NCBI GenBank assembly: GCA_017454485.1
Contig: JAFTCX010000056.1
Coordinates: forward strand, 82,316 to 146,315
Origin: Clostridia bacterium
GTDB taxonomy: Bacteria; Bacillota; Clostridia; Oscillospirales; Acutalibacteraceae
Direction of reading: 5' to 3'
DNA: 64,000 nucleotides
Below the pieces are notes generated by a model. That model was not told the origin of the DNA and did not search any database. It saw nothing but the letters and a program-made list of their open reading frames with translations. The position numbers were made by a program, and so were the translations under genes. The stretch's first letter is position 1; every line of letters starts with the position of its first letter. Of the stretch, positions 42,417-51,089 are shown in pieces.

Positions 42417-43622
42417 TTATGATGCAAGGTTTTCTGCTGCTTGCGAGATGTTTTTGACCGTTTCCATCATATAAGCGCCGAAAATAGCGTAGCCGCGCTG
42501 CGGTTCATTCACAAACACATGGGTCACCGCGCCGACCAGCATGTGATTTTGAATCACCGGGCTGCCGCTCATGCCCTGCACAATGCCGCCGGTTTTTTGC
42601 AAAAGCGCCGGATCCGTCACGCGAATGACCATATTCCGGTCGCGCTCATCCTGCAAGGACACCTTTTCAATCTCCACGTCAAAGAGCTGCGGTCCGCTTT
42701 GATCAACGGTGGACAAGATCTGCGCCTTGCCGGGTCGAACCTCCTGCGCTGTGGCAACCGGCATTTTATGATTGCCGCGCTCTGTCAGCAGTTTTCCATA
42801 GACGCCGCGCACATCGTTGCTGAAAAGCGTGCCGATGGATTCCGTTTTGAACGAGCCGCACAGCTCGCCGGCGTGACCGGTGGCACCTTTGTAACAACCG
42901 GTGATAGTCGCTTCCACAATATCACCGTTATATAGTGGTAATTTTTCACCTGTATCAATGTCGCAGACCGCGTGACCGAGCCCGGCGAAGATTTTACTTT
43001 GCGGATCAAAAAACGTCATCGTTCCGATCCCCGCCGCACTGTCGCGCACCCACATGCCTGCCATATATTTTTGCTGTGACGCGGAATACGCCGGCAAAAA
43101 CGTCGTTGAACGCCGCGCTTCACCGCGCTGATAGTCGATTGTAAACGCCTCGCCGTGAAAATCAGAGAGCAGCGCCGAAAGCTCCGTATGGCTGTTGACG
43201 CTTTGCCCGTTCACCTGAAGGATGATATCGCCCTTTTTCAGCCCTGCACGGTCCGCCGGTGATACATTCCCCTGCGGCGTGTCCACACTGTCTGTGGAAA
43301 CGATCACCACGCCGCTGGTATACATCCGCAAGCCGAACACCTCGCCGCTGACATTCACATATTGGCGTGCACTGACTTTCATGCGCGTATTCTTGACGGG
43401 AAACGTGCCGAGAAACTTCACTGTGACGTCAAAATTTTTTGTTTCCCCGTTCTCTTTTTTGCTTTTCACGTTTTCCATCGAATACATACCGCGATGCGTC
43501 GGCACCGCGTCCGCCACCGTGACGATTTCATTCGGCACGGAAAAAAAACCGAACAGCAAAAAGCCCCAGATGACAATCATCAGAAGGCACAGTGATTTTT
43601 GAATCCATTGAATTATTTTCAT
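42417..43622 (-). CDS. spoIVB: SpoIVB sporulation peptidase (S55)
   Basis: 401 residues from the ATG with GGGGAGG 7 nt upstream. One membrane anchor (SLCLLMIVIWGFLLFGFFSV), a PDZ domain (SPADRAGLKKGDIILQVNGQSV) and the S55 serine peptidase domain with His in IFAGLGHAVCDIDTG and Ser in IVQGMSGSPVIQ. In the forespore it cleaves SpoIVFA to trigger sigma-K processing. No typical sigma-G box was recognised upstream, which does not exclude one. Confidence 0.95.
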   Translation of the reverse strand: MKIIQWIQKSLCLLMIVIWGFLLFGFFSVPNEIVTVADAVPTHRGMYSMENVKSKKENGETKNFDVTVKFLGTFPVKNTRMKVSARQYVNVSGEVFGLRMYTSGVVIVSTDSVDTPQGNVSPADRAGLKKGDIILQVNGQSVNSHTELSALLSDFHGEAFTIDYQRGEARRSTTFLPAYSASQQKYMAGMWVRDSAAGIGTMTFFDPQSKIFAGLGHAVCDIDTGEKLPLYNGDIVEATITGCYKGATGHAGELCGSFKTESIGTLFSNDVRGVYGKLLTERGNHKMPVATAQEVRPGKAQILSTVDQSGPQLFDVEIEKVSLQDERDRNMVIRVTDPALLQKTGGIVQGMSGSPVIQNHMLVGAVTHVFVNEPQRGYAIFGAYMMETVKNISQAAENLAS

Positions 43623-43683
43623 CTTTTCCTCCCCTTTTTGATGCATCGTGAATAACTTGTGCTTTTTTTCAAAGATTATCATC

Positions 43684-43713
43684 GAAAAAAAGCGGCAAAA
43701 AAAGAAAGCCGCT
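43684..43713 (-). terminator. Intrinsic terminator behind the glycerophosphotransferase gene
   Basis: AGCGGC/GCCGCT stem (43691-43713) with a T6-7 tail on the - strand, separating the envelope block from spoIVB. Confidence 0.75.
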
Positions 43714-43754
43714 CATTCTCAAGCGGAATCAGCGGTGGAAATGATTGGCAATTT

Positions 43755-44843
43755 TCATGATAAATATGCATGAATGCGCGATACAATGCGAGAAACGGCG
43801 TGACCGTCACAGGCGGAAACCTGCGACGCGATCAACTGCGAAAGCGCAGCGTCCATGCCGGTTTCGGCGGTTTTACGCACAACCGGCAGCAGCAAGGCCG
43901 CGTCTTTGACGCAATGCGCCCCAATCAGTGAGGCAAAGTCAGCATAAAACGAGCGCTCATAGTCTGCGAGATCGGGGCAGTAAAACACCGACGGAACGCC
44001 GCAAAGGAAGGCGTCGAAAATCAAAGAGGAATAATCGGTGATGAGAACGGCGGATACGGAAAGCAGCGCGTCGGCGGAAAGATCGCCGCATTCAATGATA
44101 CGCTTTGTCGCCGCCGTTACAAGCGGCGTTTGCATCACAGGATGGCGTTTGATGATCAGCAGCTCATTTTCCGCAAGCGCGGCGTCCAGCGCGGAAAAGT
44201 CGAGTTTCGGGTCAAAATCAGTCACAGTGCCGTCCGTCTCCCGAAACGTCGGCGCATACAGGTAGACCGTTTTGCCCTTCCAGTCCGGATGCTTTTCAAA
44301 CACACGCGCCACAGCAGTTGCCTTTTGTGTGGGATCGAGCAGCGCATCGGTGCGCGGCAGTCCCAGCGGTCGGATCACAGACGGCGAAACGCCGAACGCA
44401 GCGGCATAGATTCCGCCCACCGCTTCGCCCGAAACGATCACATCCGTATATTGATCGTGGGTCGCACGTTCCTCCTGCGGCGAAAGGCGTGACGGCGCGT
44501 CGAGCCCGAAACGCTTGAATGCGCCGGCGGCGTGCCAAAGCTGGATCACCTTTTGCTGCGGACGCAGCCGCACCTGCCGCAGATAGCGAATATAATCGTC
44601 GGTCACGATCACGCGTGAAGTCAAAAGATCGTACCTCGCGCGCAGCATCTGCATCAGCGAATGCGGCAGCATCTGTGCAAACAAAACCTTTTTTCCCTGC
44701 ACCGCGTCAAAGACGCATTTCATATTTTCCAGCGGTACGGCGTTGCTGCGGATCGTATAAAAGAACACGCGGTTTTTCACCGGGAACAGCCGAAACAAAA
44801 GCGTGACCGCCTCGCTGATCCAATGTCGAAGTTTTTGTATCAT
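43755..44843 (-). CDS. CDP-glycerol glycerophosphotransferase family protein (TagB/TagF-like)
   Basis: 362 residues. KVIQLWHAAGAFKRFGLD, PLGLPRTDALLD, TVYLYAPTFRE, LIIKRHP and AVLITDYSSLIFDAFLCGVPSVFYCPDL are the conserved motifs of enzymes that transfer glycerol- or ribitol-phosphate to teichoic-acid-type polymers at the inner membrane face. A single gene without other tag genes nearby; the polymer it works on is unknown. It is 9 nt behind the S41-like gene. Confidence 0.88.
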   Translation of the reverse strand: MIQKLRHWISEAVTLLFRLFPVKNRVFFYTIRSNAVPLENMKCVFDAVQGKKVLFAQMLPHSLMQMLRARYDLLTSRVIVTDDYIRYLRQVRLRPQQKVIQLWHAAGAFKRFGLDAPSRLSPQEERATHDQYTDVIVSGEAVGGIYAAAFGVSPSVIRPLGLPRTDALLDPTQKATAVARVFEKHPDWKGKTVYLYAPTFRETDGTVTDFDPKLDFSALDAALAENELLIIKRHPVMQTPLVTAATKRIIECGDLSADALLSVSAVLITDYSSLIFDAFLCGVPSVFYCPDLADYERSFYADFASLIGAHCVKDAALLLPVVRKTAETGMDAALSQLIASQVSACDGHAVSRIVSRIHAYLS

Positions 44844-44852
44844 GATACGCCC

Positions 44853-46025
44853 TCACTCGGTAAACAGCGCCGCCGCTGCAAGGAACTGGCTGTCTTTGGA
44901 AAGCGTTTCCGTGCTTTCGCTTTCATCGGCCGCAACATCGGGCTTGAGCCCGTTTTCCTGAAAGCTTTCGCTTTGATAAGGCAGCATTTCGCCCACGGAA
45001 AGCAGCACATGGTCGCCGTCGGACAGGCGAAAGCTGTCGGTCACAAGCGCTTTTCCGGCGGTGGTCGTTCCGACAAGCTGCGCTTTGCCGAAATCGCGCA
45101 AATCGCACGCAAACAGCTCGCCCGCGTAGGCGGTCTTTTTGGAAACGAGCACCGCCATCGGAAGGTTCACTTCCCCTGCCGAGGTGGAAAGCGTGGAGAT
45201 CGTCTCCCCCGCTTTATCCACAAGCGTCGCGGCCGGCGTGTCCTGATTCAGCGGCACAAACACGTCCAGCGTTTTGATCGCGTTTTCCACATTCATGCTC
45301 GCGTTTTCGCGCACATCGACGACCAGTGCGCGCACGCCCGAGGATTGCAGCAGCTCCACAGCAGACTGCACCTGCGACGCGGTGGAATCATAAAACTGCG
45401 TGATCTGCAAATAGCCGATGTTTTGATAGGTATCTGTGAACACGGACGCGGCCTCATAGCCTTTTTCCAGCTCCACGGTCGTCTCCTGTTCTTTGCGGCG
45501 AAACGTCACGCTGACCGACATCACATTGTTGTTTTCCAGCTTTTGCGCAATCTCGTCGCAGTTGGAGGGATCGAGCACAATGGCGTCCACCGCGACAATG
45601 GAATCGCCCTTTTTGATGCCGCCCTTTGCCGCAGGCGAGCCTTTAGTGACAGACTCCACGCGCAAAACGCCCTTTTCGGTTTTGCTGAACGTGAACCCGA
45701 CGCCCTGCATCTGACCGCGGCTGACAGCCTGAAACTGCTTGAACTCCTCTGCGGAAAGCAGACGGGAAACGCCGTCGGAAAGTCCGCTGACATAGCCGCT
45801 TTCAATCGCGCGGCGCAGCGCTTTGCTGTCGTTTTTGCCGTAATAATGCGCGGCGATCAGAGAATCCAGCTCGTCAAGCACCTCATAACGCGCCTGCTTT
45901 TCCGGCAAATCGCCGAGCAGCGCGTTGGTTTTCTGCTGCACGATCAGCGCCGTCGCGATTGCGGTGAGCGCAATGCTCAAAAATATCAGCCCGAAGGTGA
46001 CGCCGACAGAAATCTTTTTTTTCAT
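44853..46025 (-). CDS. S41-like (CtpA/B) PDZ protein, probably catalytically inactive
   Basis: 390 residues. Membrane anchor (VTFGLIFLSIALTAIATALIV), PDZ domain about 105-185 (GVLRVESVTKGSPAAKGGIKKGDSIVAVD) and the S41 protease core. The conserved TASASE position reads TAYAGEL, placing Tyr300 at the nucleophile site, while Lys325 (TTAGKA) is kept at the 25-residue distance seen in CtpB. The DLRNNPGG loop is also changed (VVDVRENASMN). A single TCC-to-TAC change would account for Ser to Tyr. GAGAGG precedes the ATG. Likely a scaffold rather than a protease, by inference. Confidence 0.85.
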   Translation of the reverse strand: MKKKISVGVTFGLIFLSIALTAIATALIVQQKTNALLGDLPEKQARYEVLDELDSLIAAHYYGKNDSKALRRAIESGYVSGLSDGVSRLLSAEEFKQFQAVSRGQMQGVGFTFSKTEKGVLRVESVTKGSPAAKGGIKKGDSIVAVDAIVLDPSNCDEIAQKLENNNVMSVSVTFRRKEQETTVELEKGYEAASVFTDTYQNIGYLQITQFYDSTASQVQSAVELLQSSGVRALVVDVRENASMNVENAIKTLDVFVPLNQDTPAATLVDKAGETISTLSTSAGEVNLPMAVLVSKKTAYAGELFACDLRDFGKAQLVGTTTAGKALVTDSFRLSDGDHVLLSVGEMLPYQSESFQENGLKPDVAADESESTETLSKDSQFLAAAALFTE

Positions 46026-46041
46026 GCGATTCCTCTCTTTC

Positions 46042-46072
46042 AAAAAAAGGACTATCACAGGCGCGATAGTCC
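46042..46072 (-). terminator. Intrinsic terminator behind the second M23 gene
   Basis: GGACTATC/GATAGTCC stem (46049-46072) followed on the - strand by T7. It separates the ftsEX-M23 operon from the S41-like gene, which may depend on read-through. Confidence 0.85.
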
Positions 46073-46088
46073 TCTACCGATATTATGG

Positions 46089-47498
46089 CTATGGTTTTGT
46101 AACATAATTGAGCGGGTTTTTCTTCACGCCGTTGTCACGAATTTCAAAATGCAGGTGCGGGCCGGTGGAATTGCCGGTGGAACCGACATTTGCGATCTGC
46201 TGCCCCTGATTGACATACTGCCCCTCGGTGACAACAAGATTCGAGCAGTGGCCGTAAATGGATGTGAAGCCATCGCCGTGGTCAATGAGCACATAGCGAC
46301 CGTAGCCCGTTGTGCCCCAAATGGCGGCCGCAACATAGCCGCTGCGCGTGGCGTAGATCGGTTTGCCGTAAACACCGGCGGCCGAAATATCGATGCCGCC
46401 GTGGAACGACCAGCCGGAGATCGAAGCGCTGCGGTTTCCGAAGCCGGACGTGATGTAGCAGCTGATCGTGCCCAGCGGCCAAGCCCAGCCCTCGTTTGAC
46501 GGAAGCACAGGCGCGGCTGTGGTCGTTGTGTAATCGCGCGGATCGCCGTTGGCGATGTTCGGCACGCTCGGGTCGCCGTTTGCAACGTTCGGCGCGGTCG
46601 GCGCCGTTGTTGTCGGCGGAAGGGTCGTTGTGGTCAGGCTGCGCACAAGTTCGTCCAGCTCTTTATCCGCCTGTACATGCTCTTGTTCAAGCTTGCGCTG
46701 ATAGGAAAGATAGGCTTCGCTGTCCTTGTCGAGCTGCGCCACATAGTCTTGGGCCTTTTTATAATCCGCTTCAAGCTGCGTGATCGTCGTTTGAAAGTCC
46801 TTTTGCTTTTCGGACAGCTCTTTTTTCTTTTCCACAACGCTCTTGCGCGTGGATTCCACAGACGCCTTTTTTTCTTCCAGCTCGCCTTGCTTGCGCTGCA
46901 AGGTGGCGCGTGCGTCTCTGAGCTGCTGCACCTGGGTGCGGAACGCTTCGATAACCTCGCGGTCTTTTTCGCTCATGCGGCGCATCATTTCAAGCCGCGT
47001 TAAAAACCCGGCAAGCGAATCGGCGCCCATGAGGATCTTGATCGCGGTCTGATTGCCTGTGATATAGGAAGCGCGAAGCTTTGAGGAAAGCCGATCTTTG
47101 GAATTTTCGATGTTTTGCTTGCTTTCCAGAATCTGCTGCGTTGCAAGCGCGACCTCATCCTCCAGCACGAGAATCTCATTTTTGAACTGCTTGATCTGGT
47201 TGTCATAGCCGAGAATCTCCTGATCGATCGCCTGAATCTGCGTGTCGAGCGCGTCGGCTTTTTCTTCAACAACGTCGATCTGCGCATTGAGCGCATCGAG
47301 ATACTCCTGCTGCGATTCCTTTTTTTTCGCAAGCTCACTTAGCTTCTCTTTGCCGGCTTTGATCTCTTCTTCCAGCGAAGAGATCCTGCTTTCCAGCTCC
47401 GCCATTGTCGCGGCGTGTGCCGGCGAAAAACCGTCATGGCAAAGCACAATGGAAAGCACGAGGCAACTCGACAGCAGCAATGCCAAAAATCGTTTCAT
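46089..47498 (-). CDS. Coiled-coil M23 endopeptidase (EnvC/PcsB-like), second paralogue
   Basis: 469 residues. Signal peptide ending near AHA-AT, a long coiled coil (about 32-300, ELESRISSLEEEIKAGKEKL...), the conserved loop ITGNQTAIKILMGADSLAGFLTRLEMMRRMSEKD shared with its paralogue, a Thr/Pro linker with a tandem VANGDPSVPNIANGDP, and a C-terminal M23 domain with zinc motifs FHGGIDIS and HLHFEIR. Cleaves peptidoglycan cross-links. It probably acts with FtsEX, encoded upstream in the same direction. Confidence 0.92.
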   Translation of the reverse strand: MKRFLALLLSSCLVLSIVLCHDGFSPAHAATMAELESRISSLEEEIKAGKEKLSELAKKKESQQEYLDALNAQIDVVEEKADALDTQIQAIDQEILGYDNQIKQFKNEILVLEDEVALATQQILESKQNIENSKDRLSSKLRASYITGNQTAIKILMGADSLAGFLTRLEMMRRMSEKDREVIEAFRTQVQQLRDARATLQRKQGELEEKKASVESTRKSVVEKKKELSEKQKDFQTTITQLEADYKKAQDYVAQLDKDSEAYLSYQRKLEQEHVQADKELDELVRSLTTTTLPPTTTAPTAPNVANGDPSVPNIANGDPRDYTTTTAAPVLPSNEGWAWPLGTISCYITSGFGNRSASISGWSFHGGIDISAAGVYGKPIYATRSGYVAAAIWGTTGYGRYVLIDHGDGFTSIYGHCSNLVVTEGQYVNQGQQIANVGSTGNSTGPHLHFEIRDNGVKKNPLNYVTKP

Positions 47499-47545
47499 GT
47501 TTCGTGCCTTCTTTAAATGGAAAACGCTGAAATTTAGTGGAAGAA

Positions 47546-48907
47546 TTATAAGTAGTTCATCGGGTTTTGCTTGACGCCGTTGTAACGCACTTCAAAGTGG
47601 CAGTGCGGGCCGGTCGAGTTTCCGCTCGAACCGACGCAGGCGATCTGCTGACCCTTGGAAACGCTTTGTCCGGTTGAAACATTCAGCGAAGAGCAGTGAC
47701 CGTAAACGGTCGTGTAGCCGTCGCCGTGGTCAAGGATGACATAGTTGCCGTAGCCCGTGGTGCCGTAGGTCGCGGTGATGACCGTGCCGCCGCGCGAAGC
47801 ATAGATCGGTCGGCCGTAAATGCCGCCGCCGGCGATATCGATGCCGCCGTGGAACGACCAGCCGGAGATGGAGGCGCTGCGGTTGCCGAAGCCGGAGGAG
47901 ATGTAGGTCGATCCGCCGACCGGGAAGCCCCAGGAGCCGCTGCTTGCGGGCGCAGAGGAAGTGCCGGAGGAAGACGTGGAACCGCTGCTGCTGCCGCCGG
48001 ACGACTGCTGCTGTTGCTGCTGGGCGCGCAATCTTGCAAGACGCTCTTCTTCGGCCTTTTTGATGATGGCGTCGATCTCGGCGTCCGCTCTCTGACGTTC
48101 GCTCTGCAGGTTGTTGATATAGCTCTGATAGACCGCGCTGCTGGCGTCAAGCTGGGCGAGCAGCTTGTTGACCTGGTTGTAGGTTTTCTGAATGTTTGCA
48201 AGCGCCGTTTTCAGCGTTGCCTTCCGCTTGGAAAGCTCATTCTTGCGCGCCTGCTTCTCGTCGCGCACCTGCTGCACTTCGGCTTTTTTCTCGTCAAAGA
48301 TCGATTTCTTTTCCGCAAGCTCATCCTTTTGCGCTTTGAGCTTGTCCACGATCTCACGGAACGCGTCGATCGCCTTTTTGTCGTTTTCGCTCGAACGCCG
48401 CATCATTTCCAGCCGCGTCAAAAACGAAGCAAGCGAGTTTGCGCCCATGAGGATCTTCAAGTTGGAATCCTTGCCGTAAACATAGGACGTGCGCAGCTTT
48501 GTGGAAAGCTCGTCCTTTTGCGCTTCGATCTGCGCCTTGGTTTTGGCGATTTCTGTGCGCACCTTGCGGATCTGCTGACGGACTTTGTCAATCTGCGTTT
48601 GAATTTTTGCAATTTTTTTATCGAGCTTTTTGATCTCGGCGGAAACAGCGTCAATCTGCTGCTGCACGGCGTTGATCTTTTCCTGCTGTGCGGTGATCTG
48701 AACCTGCAGGGTGTCAAGATATTCCTGCTGCTTTTCCTTCTTGCTTTTCAGCTCGTTGATCTTCGCACGGTTGGCTTTGATCTGCTCGTCAATTTTAACG
48801 ATTTTTTGCTGCAGCTCCTGTTTGGTGGCTGCGGCGGCCTGAAAAACGCCTGTGGCGGAAAACAGCAGCAGCACCGACAGCAGCAAGGCTATGATTCTTT
48901 TTTTCAT
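47546..48907 (-). CDS. Coiled-coil M23 endopeptidase (EnvC/PcsB-like), first paralogue
   Basis: 453 residues. Signal peptide (RIIALLLSVLLLFSATGVFQAAAA), a Lys/Gln-rich coiled coil, the loop YGKDSNLKILMGANSLASFLTRLEMMRRSSEND, a Gln/Ser/Gly linker and an M23 domain with FHGGIDIAG and HCHFEVR. Nearly the same architecture as the next gene; the M23 domains are much more alike than the linkers. It follows ftsX by 50 nt. Confidence 0.92.
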   Translation of the reverse strand: MKKRIIALLLSVLLLFSATGVFQAAAATKQELQQKIVKIDEQIKANRAKINELKSKKEKQQEYLDTLQVQITAQQEKINAVQQQIDAVSAEIKKLDKKIAKIQTQIDKVRQQIRKVRTEIAKTKAQIEAQKDELSTKLRTSYVYGKDSNLKILMGANSLASFLTRLEMMRRSSENDKKAIDAFREIVDKLKAQKDELAEKKSIFDEKKAEVQQVRDEKQARKNELSKRKATLKTALANIQKTYNQVNKLLAQLDASSAVYQSYINNLQSERQRADAEIDAIIKKAEEERLARLRAQQQQQQSSGGSSSGSTSSSGTSSAPASSGSWGFPVGGSTYISSGFGNRSASISGWSFHGGIDIAGGGIYGRPIYASRGGTVITATYGTTGYGNYVILDHGDGYTTVYGHCSSLNVSTGQSVSKGQQIACVGSSGNSTGPHCHFEVRYNGVKQNPMNYL

Positions 48908-48957
48908 ATAATATATGCTCCTTTCCCGCGCAAAACAGCGCGTCAGTCAAGCATAAA

Positions 48958-50040
48958 TCAATTGTTCAGTTCAGATTCGCTGCCCTCTTTTTTGAGATAG
49001 CGCAGCAGAGAAACAACGCTGCCGAACGCACCCAAAAGCATACCCGCGATAATGTAGGCGATGACAGTGAACGGGAAGAAATCGCGGATGGAAACAACGC
49101 TTGAGCCGAACAGACCGAACAGCGATTGCAGCGCACTGCCCTCGCCCATTTCAAGCGCATAGGTCAGCCCGAACGCGATAGCGCCGGAAATCAAACCGAT
49201 GAAAATGCCCTCGATCATAAACGGCCAACTGATGAACGCGTTGGTTGCGCCAACGGATTTCATGACCTGGATGTCGATCTTACGCGACACCATAGTGATG
49301 CGGATGGTGTTGATGATGATGAACAGCGAAACGATGATCAGCACGATCACAAGGATGAAGCAGATGAGCGTGATGCTCTTTTGCATCGTGGTGATCTGAT
49401 GCACGATCTCCTGGCTTTCACGCACGGTATCCACGTGCGGAACGACATTGATCTTCGCCAGCGTGGTGTTGAAATCTTCAATGTTACGCACGGTGATGCG
49501 GAAGGAATCCGGCAAGGGATTTTCGATCACATCCTCCAGCACCTCGCGCTGCACGCCGAATTCATCAAGCTGTTCGCTGAACGCCCGCTCTTTACGCACA
49601 AGCTCAACGCCATAGGGGTTCGCTTCCATTTCCGCAACGGAGTGGGCGTGACGGTCGATTGTTTCGGCAGTCTGTCCGTCGGACTGACTGTTGCCCTCCT
49701 GCGTGGTCTCTTCCGGGAAAAGACCGACATTTTCAATATCGAGAAGCGCGTTATAGGTTTCGAGCAAGCCGTTATCATCGGTGCCGTCCTGCACAAACAG
49801 CACCACGACGTTTTGTTTTTCCACATCGCTGACCAGGGAGCGCATATTGCCCAAAAGCACAACGGACACGCCGATCAGCAGCAGACACGCGGTCAGAACG
49901 CTGATGGATGACAGCGACATCGTGCGGTTCGCAACAAGGTTGCGCAAGCCCATCTTCGTCAGATATGAGGTGTTCAGTCCGCCGATCCGTTTTGCCTTCG
50001 GGGGCTTTGCGGCCTTTTGCTTCTTTTCTTTATTCGCCAT
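48958..50040 (-). CDS. ftsX: FtsX: division-associated ABC permease-like protein
   Basis: 360 residues. Lys-rich N-terminus, first membrane helix (SISVLTACLLLIGVSVVLLGN), extracellular domain of about 150 residues with an acidic insert (ETTQEGNSQSDGQTAET), then three C-terminal helices (LICFILVIVLIIVSLFIIIN, FMIEGIFIGLISGAIAFGLTY and FTVIAYIIAGMLLGAFGSVV). FtsX transmits FtsE ATPase cycles to extracellular hydrolases. Its start overlaps ftsE by 11 nt. Confidence 0.95.
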   Translation of the reverse strand: MANKEKKQKAAKPPKAKRIGGLNTSYLTKMGLRNLVANRTMSLSSISVLTACLLLIGVSVVLLGNMRSLVSDVEKQNVVVLFVQDGTDDNGLLETYNALLDIENVGLFPEETTQEGNSQSDGQTAETIDRHAHSVAEMEANPYGVELVRKERAFSEQLDEFGVQREVLEDVIENPLPDSFRITVRNIEDFNTTLAKINVVPHVDTVRESQEIVHQITTMQKSITLICFILVIVLIIVSLFIIINTIRITMVSRKIDIQVMKSVGATNAFISWPFMIEGIFIGLISGAIAFGLTYALEMGEGSALQSLFGLFGSSVVSIRDFFPFTVIAYIIAGMLLGAFGSVVSLLRYLKKEGSESELNN

Positions 50041-51064
50041 CTGCCTGCGCCTCCGTTTCCTCTTCGATCACAACGATCTGCTCCACTTGCGCTTCTTCTT
50101 CCACGATGAACATCTCCGTTGCCACTTGCGCATCGGAAACTTCGTCCGACGTCTGCATCTGCTGGGCGCCCGCGTTCATTTCGGAAGAAAGCGTTGCAAT
50201 CATCTCGTCGGCGGAAAGCGACGGGTCTACGGCCGGCTGTTCAAGCAGCGTGGGTTCTTCCGTCTGCTCAACCGCTTCGGTCGGCACAACGACCGGCACT
50301 TCGGGCTGCGGCGCGGGAATGGGCTGATGCTCCGGCACAGAGGCCAGCTTGCGCGCAATATCTTCGCGCTGCGCCTGAATTTTCTGATAGGCGGTGTTGG
50401 ACGCCACGTCGGAGATGATGCGTCCGTTTTCGATCGTGACAATGCGGTGGTCGAACTGGTGCACCAACTCAAGGTCGTGCGTGACGACGACGACGGTGGC
50501 GCCGAGCGCGTTGATTTTATCGAACAGGCTCATGATCTCGCCCGAAAGCACCGGGTCAAGGTTGCCGGTCGGCTCGTCGGCGATGATCACACCGGGGTTG
50601 TTGACCAGCGCACGGGCAATCGCCACACGCTGACGCTCGCCGGTGGAGAGCTGATTTGGCAAGCATTTTGCCTTTGCGGAAAGGTCGACCAGCCGCAGCA
50701 CATAGCGCACACGCTTGCGGATGATGCGCTCGCCGACGCCGATCACGCGCAGCGCGAACGCGACGTTATCGTAAACGGTCATTTTCGGAATCAGGCGGAA
50801 ATCCTGAAACACGATGCCGAGCATACGGCGCAGATACGGCAGCTCCTTCTTTTTGATTTTTGTCAGATTATACGGGCCGACGATGACGGTGCCGCTGTCC
50901 ACGCGCTCCTGTCCCATGATGACGTTCAAAAACGAGCTTTTGCCCGCGCCGGAAGCGCCGACGATGAACACGAATTCGCCGTCATCAATGCGCACGGAAA
51001 CATGGTCCAGGGCCAACACATCGTTGGTCTTGTACTTCATGCTGACTTCTTTAAATTCTATCAT
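50030..51064 (-). CDS. ftsE: FtsE: division-associated ATPase with a long acidic C-terminal extension
   Basis: 344 residues; usual FtsE has about 225. ABC core: Walker A GASGAGKS (36-43), signature [15 protein letters not shown], Walker [13 protein letters not shown] and H-loop VVVVTHD. From about 250 on, a Pro-, Glu- and Val-rich tail ([24 protein letters not shown], ..., [25 protein letters not shown]) is added. The tail is probably unstructured and cytoplasmic. Confidence 0.95.
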   Translation of the reverse strand: MIEFKEVSMKYKTNDVLALDHVSVRIDDGEFVFIVGASGAGKSSFLNVIMGQERVDSGTVIVGPYNLTKIKKKELPYLRRMLGIVFQDFRLIPKMTVYDNVAFALRVIGVGERIIRKRVRYVLRLVDLSAKAKCLPNQLSTGERQRVAIARALVNNPGVIIADEPTGNLDPVLSGEIMSLFDKINALGATVVVVTHDLELVHQFDHRIVTIENGRIISDVASNTAYQKIQAQREDIARKLASVPEHQPIPAPQPEVPVVVPTEAVEQTEEPTLLEQPAVDPSLSADEMIATLSSEMNAGAQQMQTSDEVSDAQVATEMFIVEEEAQVEQIVVIEEETEAQADGE

Positions 51065-51089
51065 AGCTTCTTTCTTTCACGGCTTTCCT

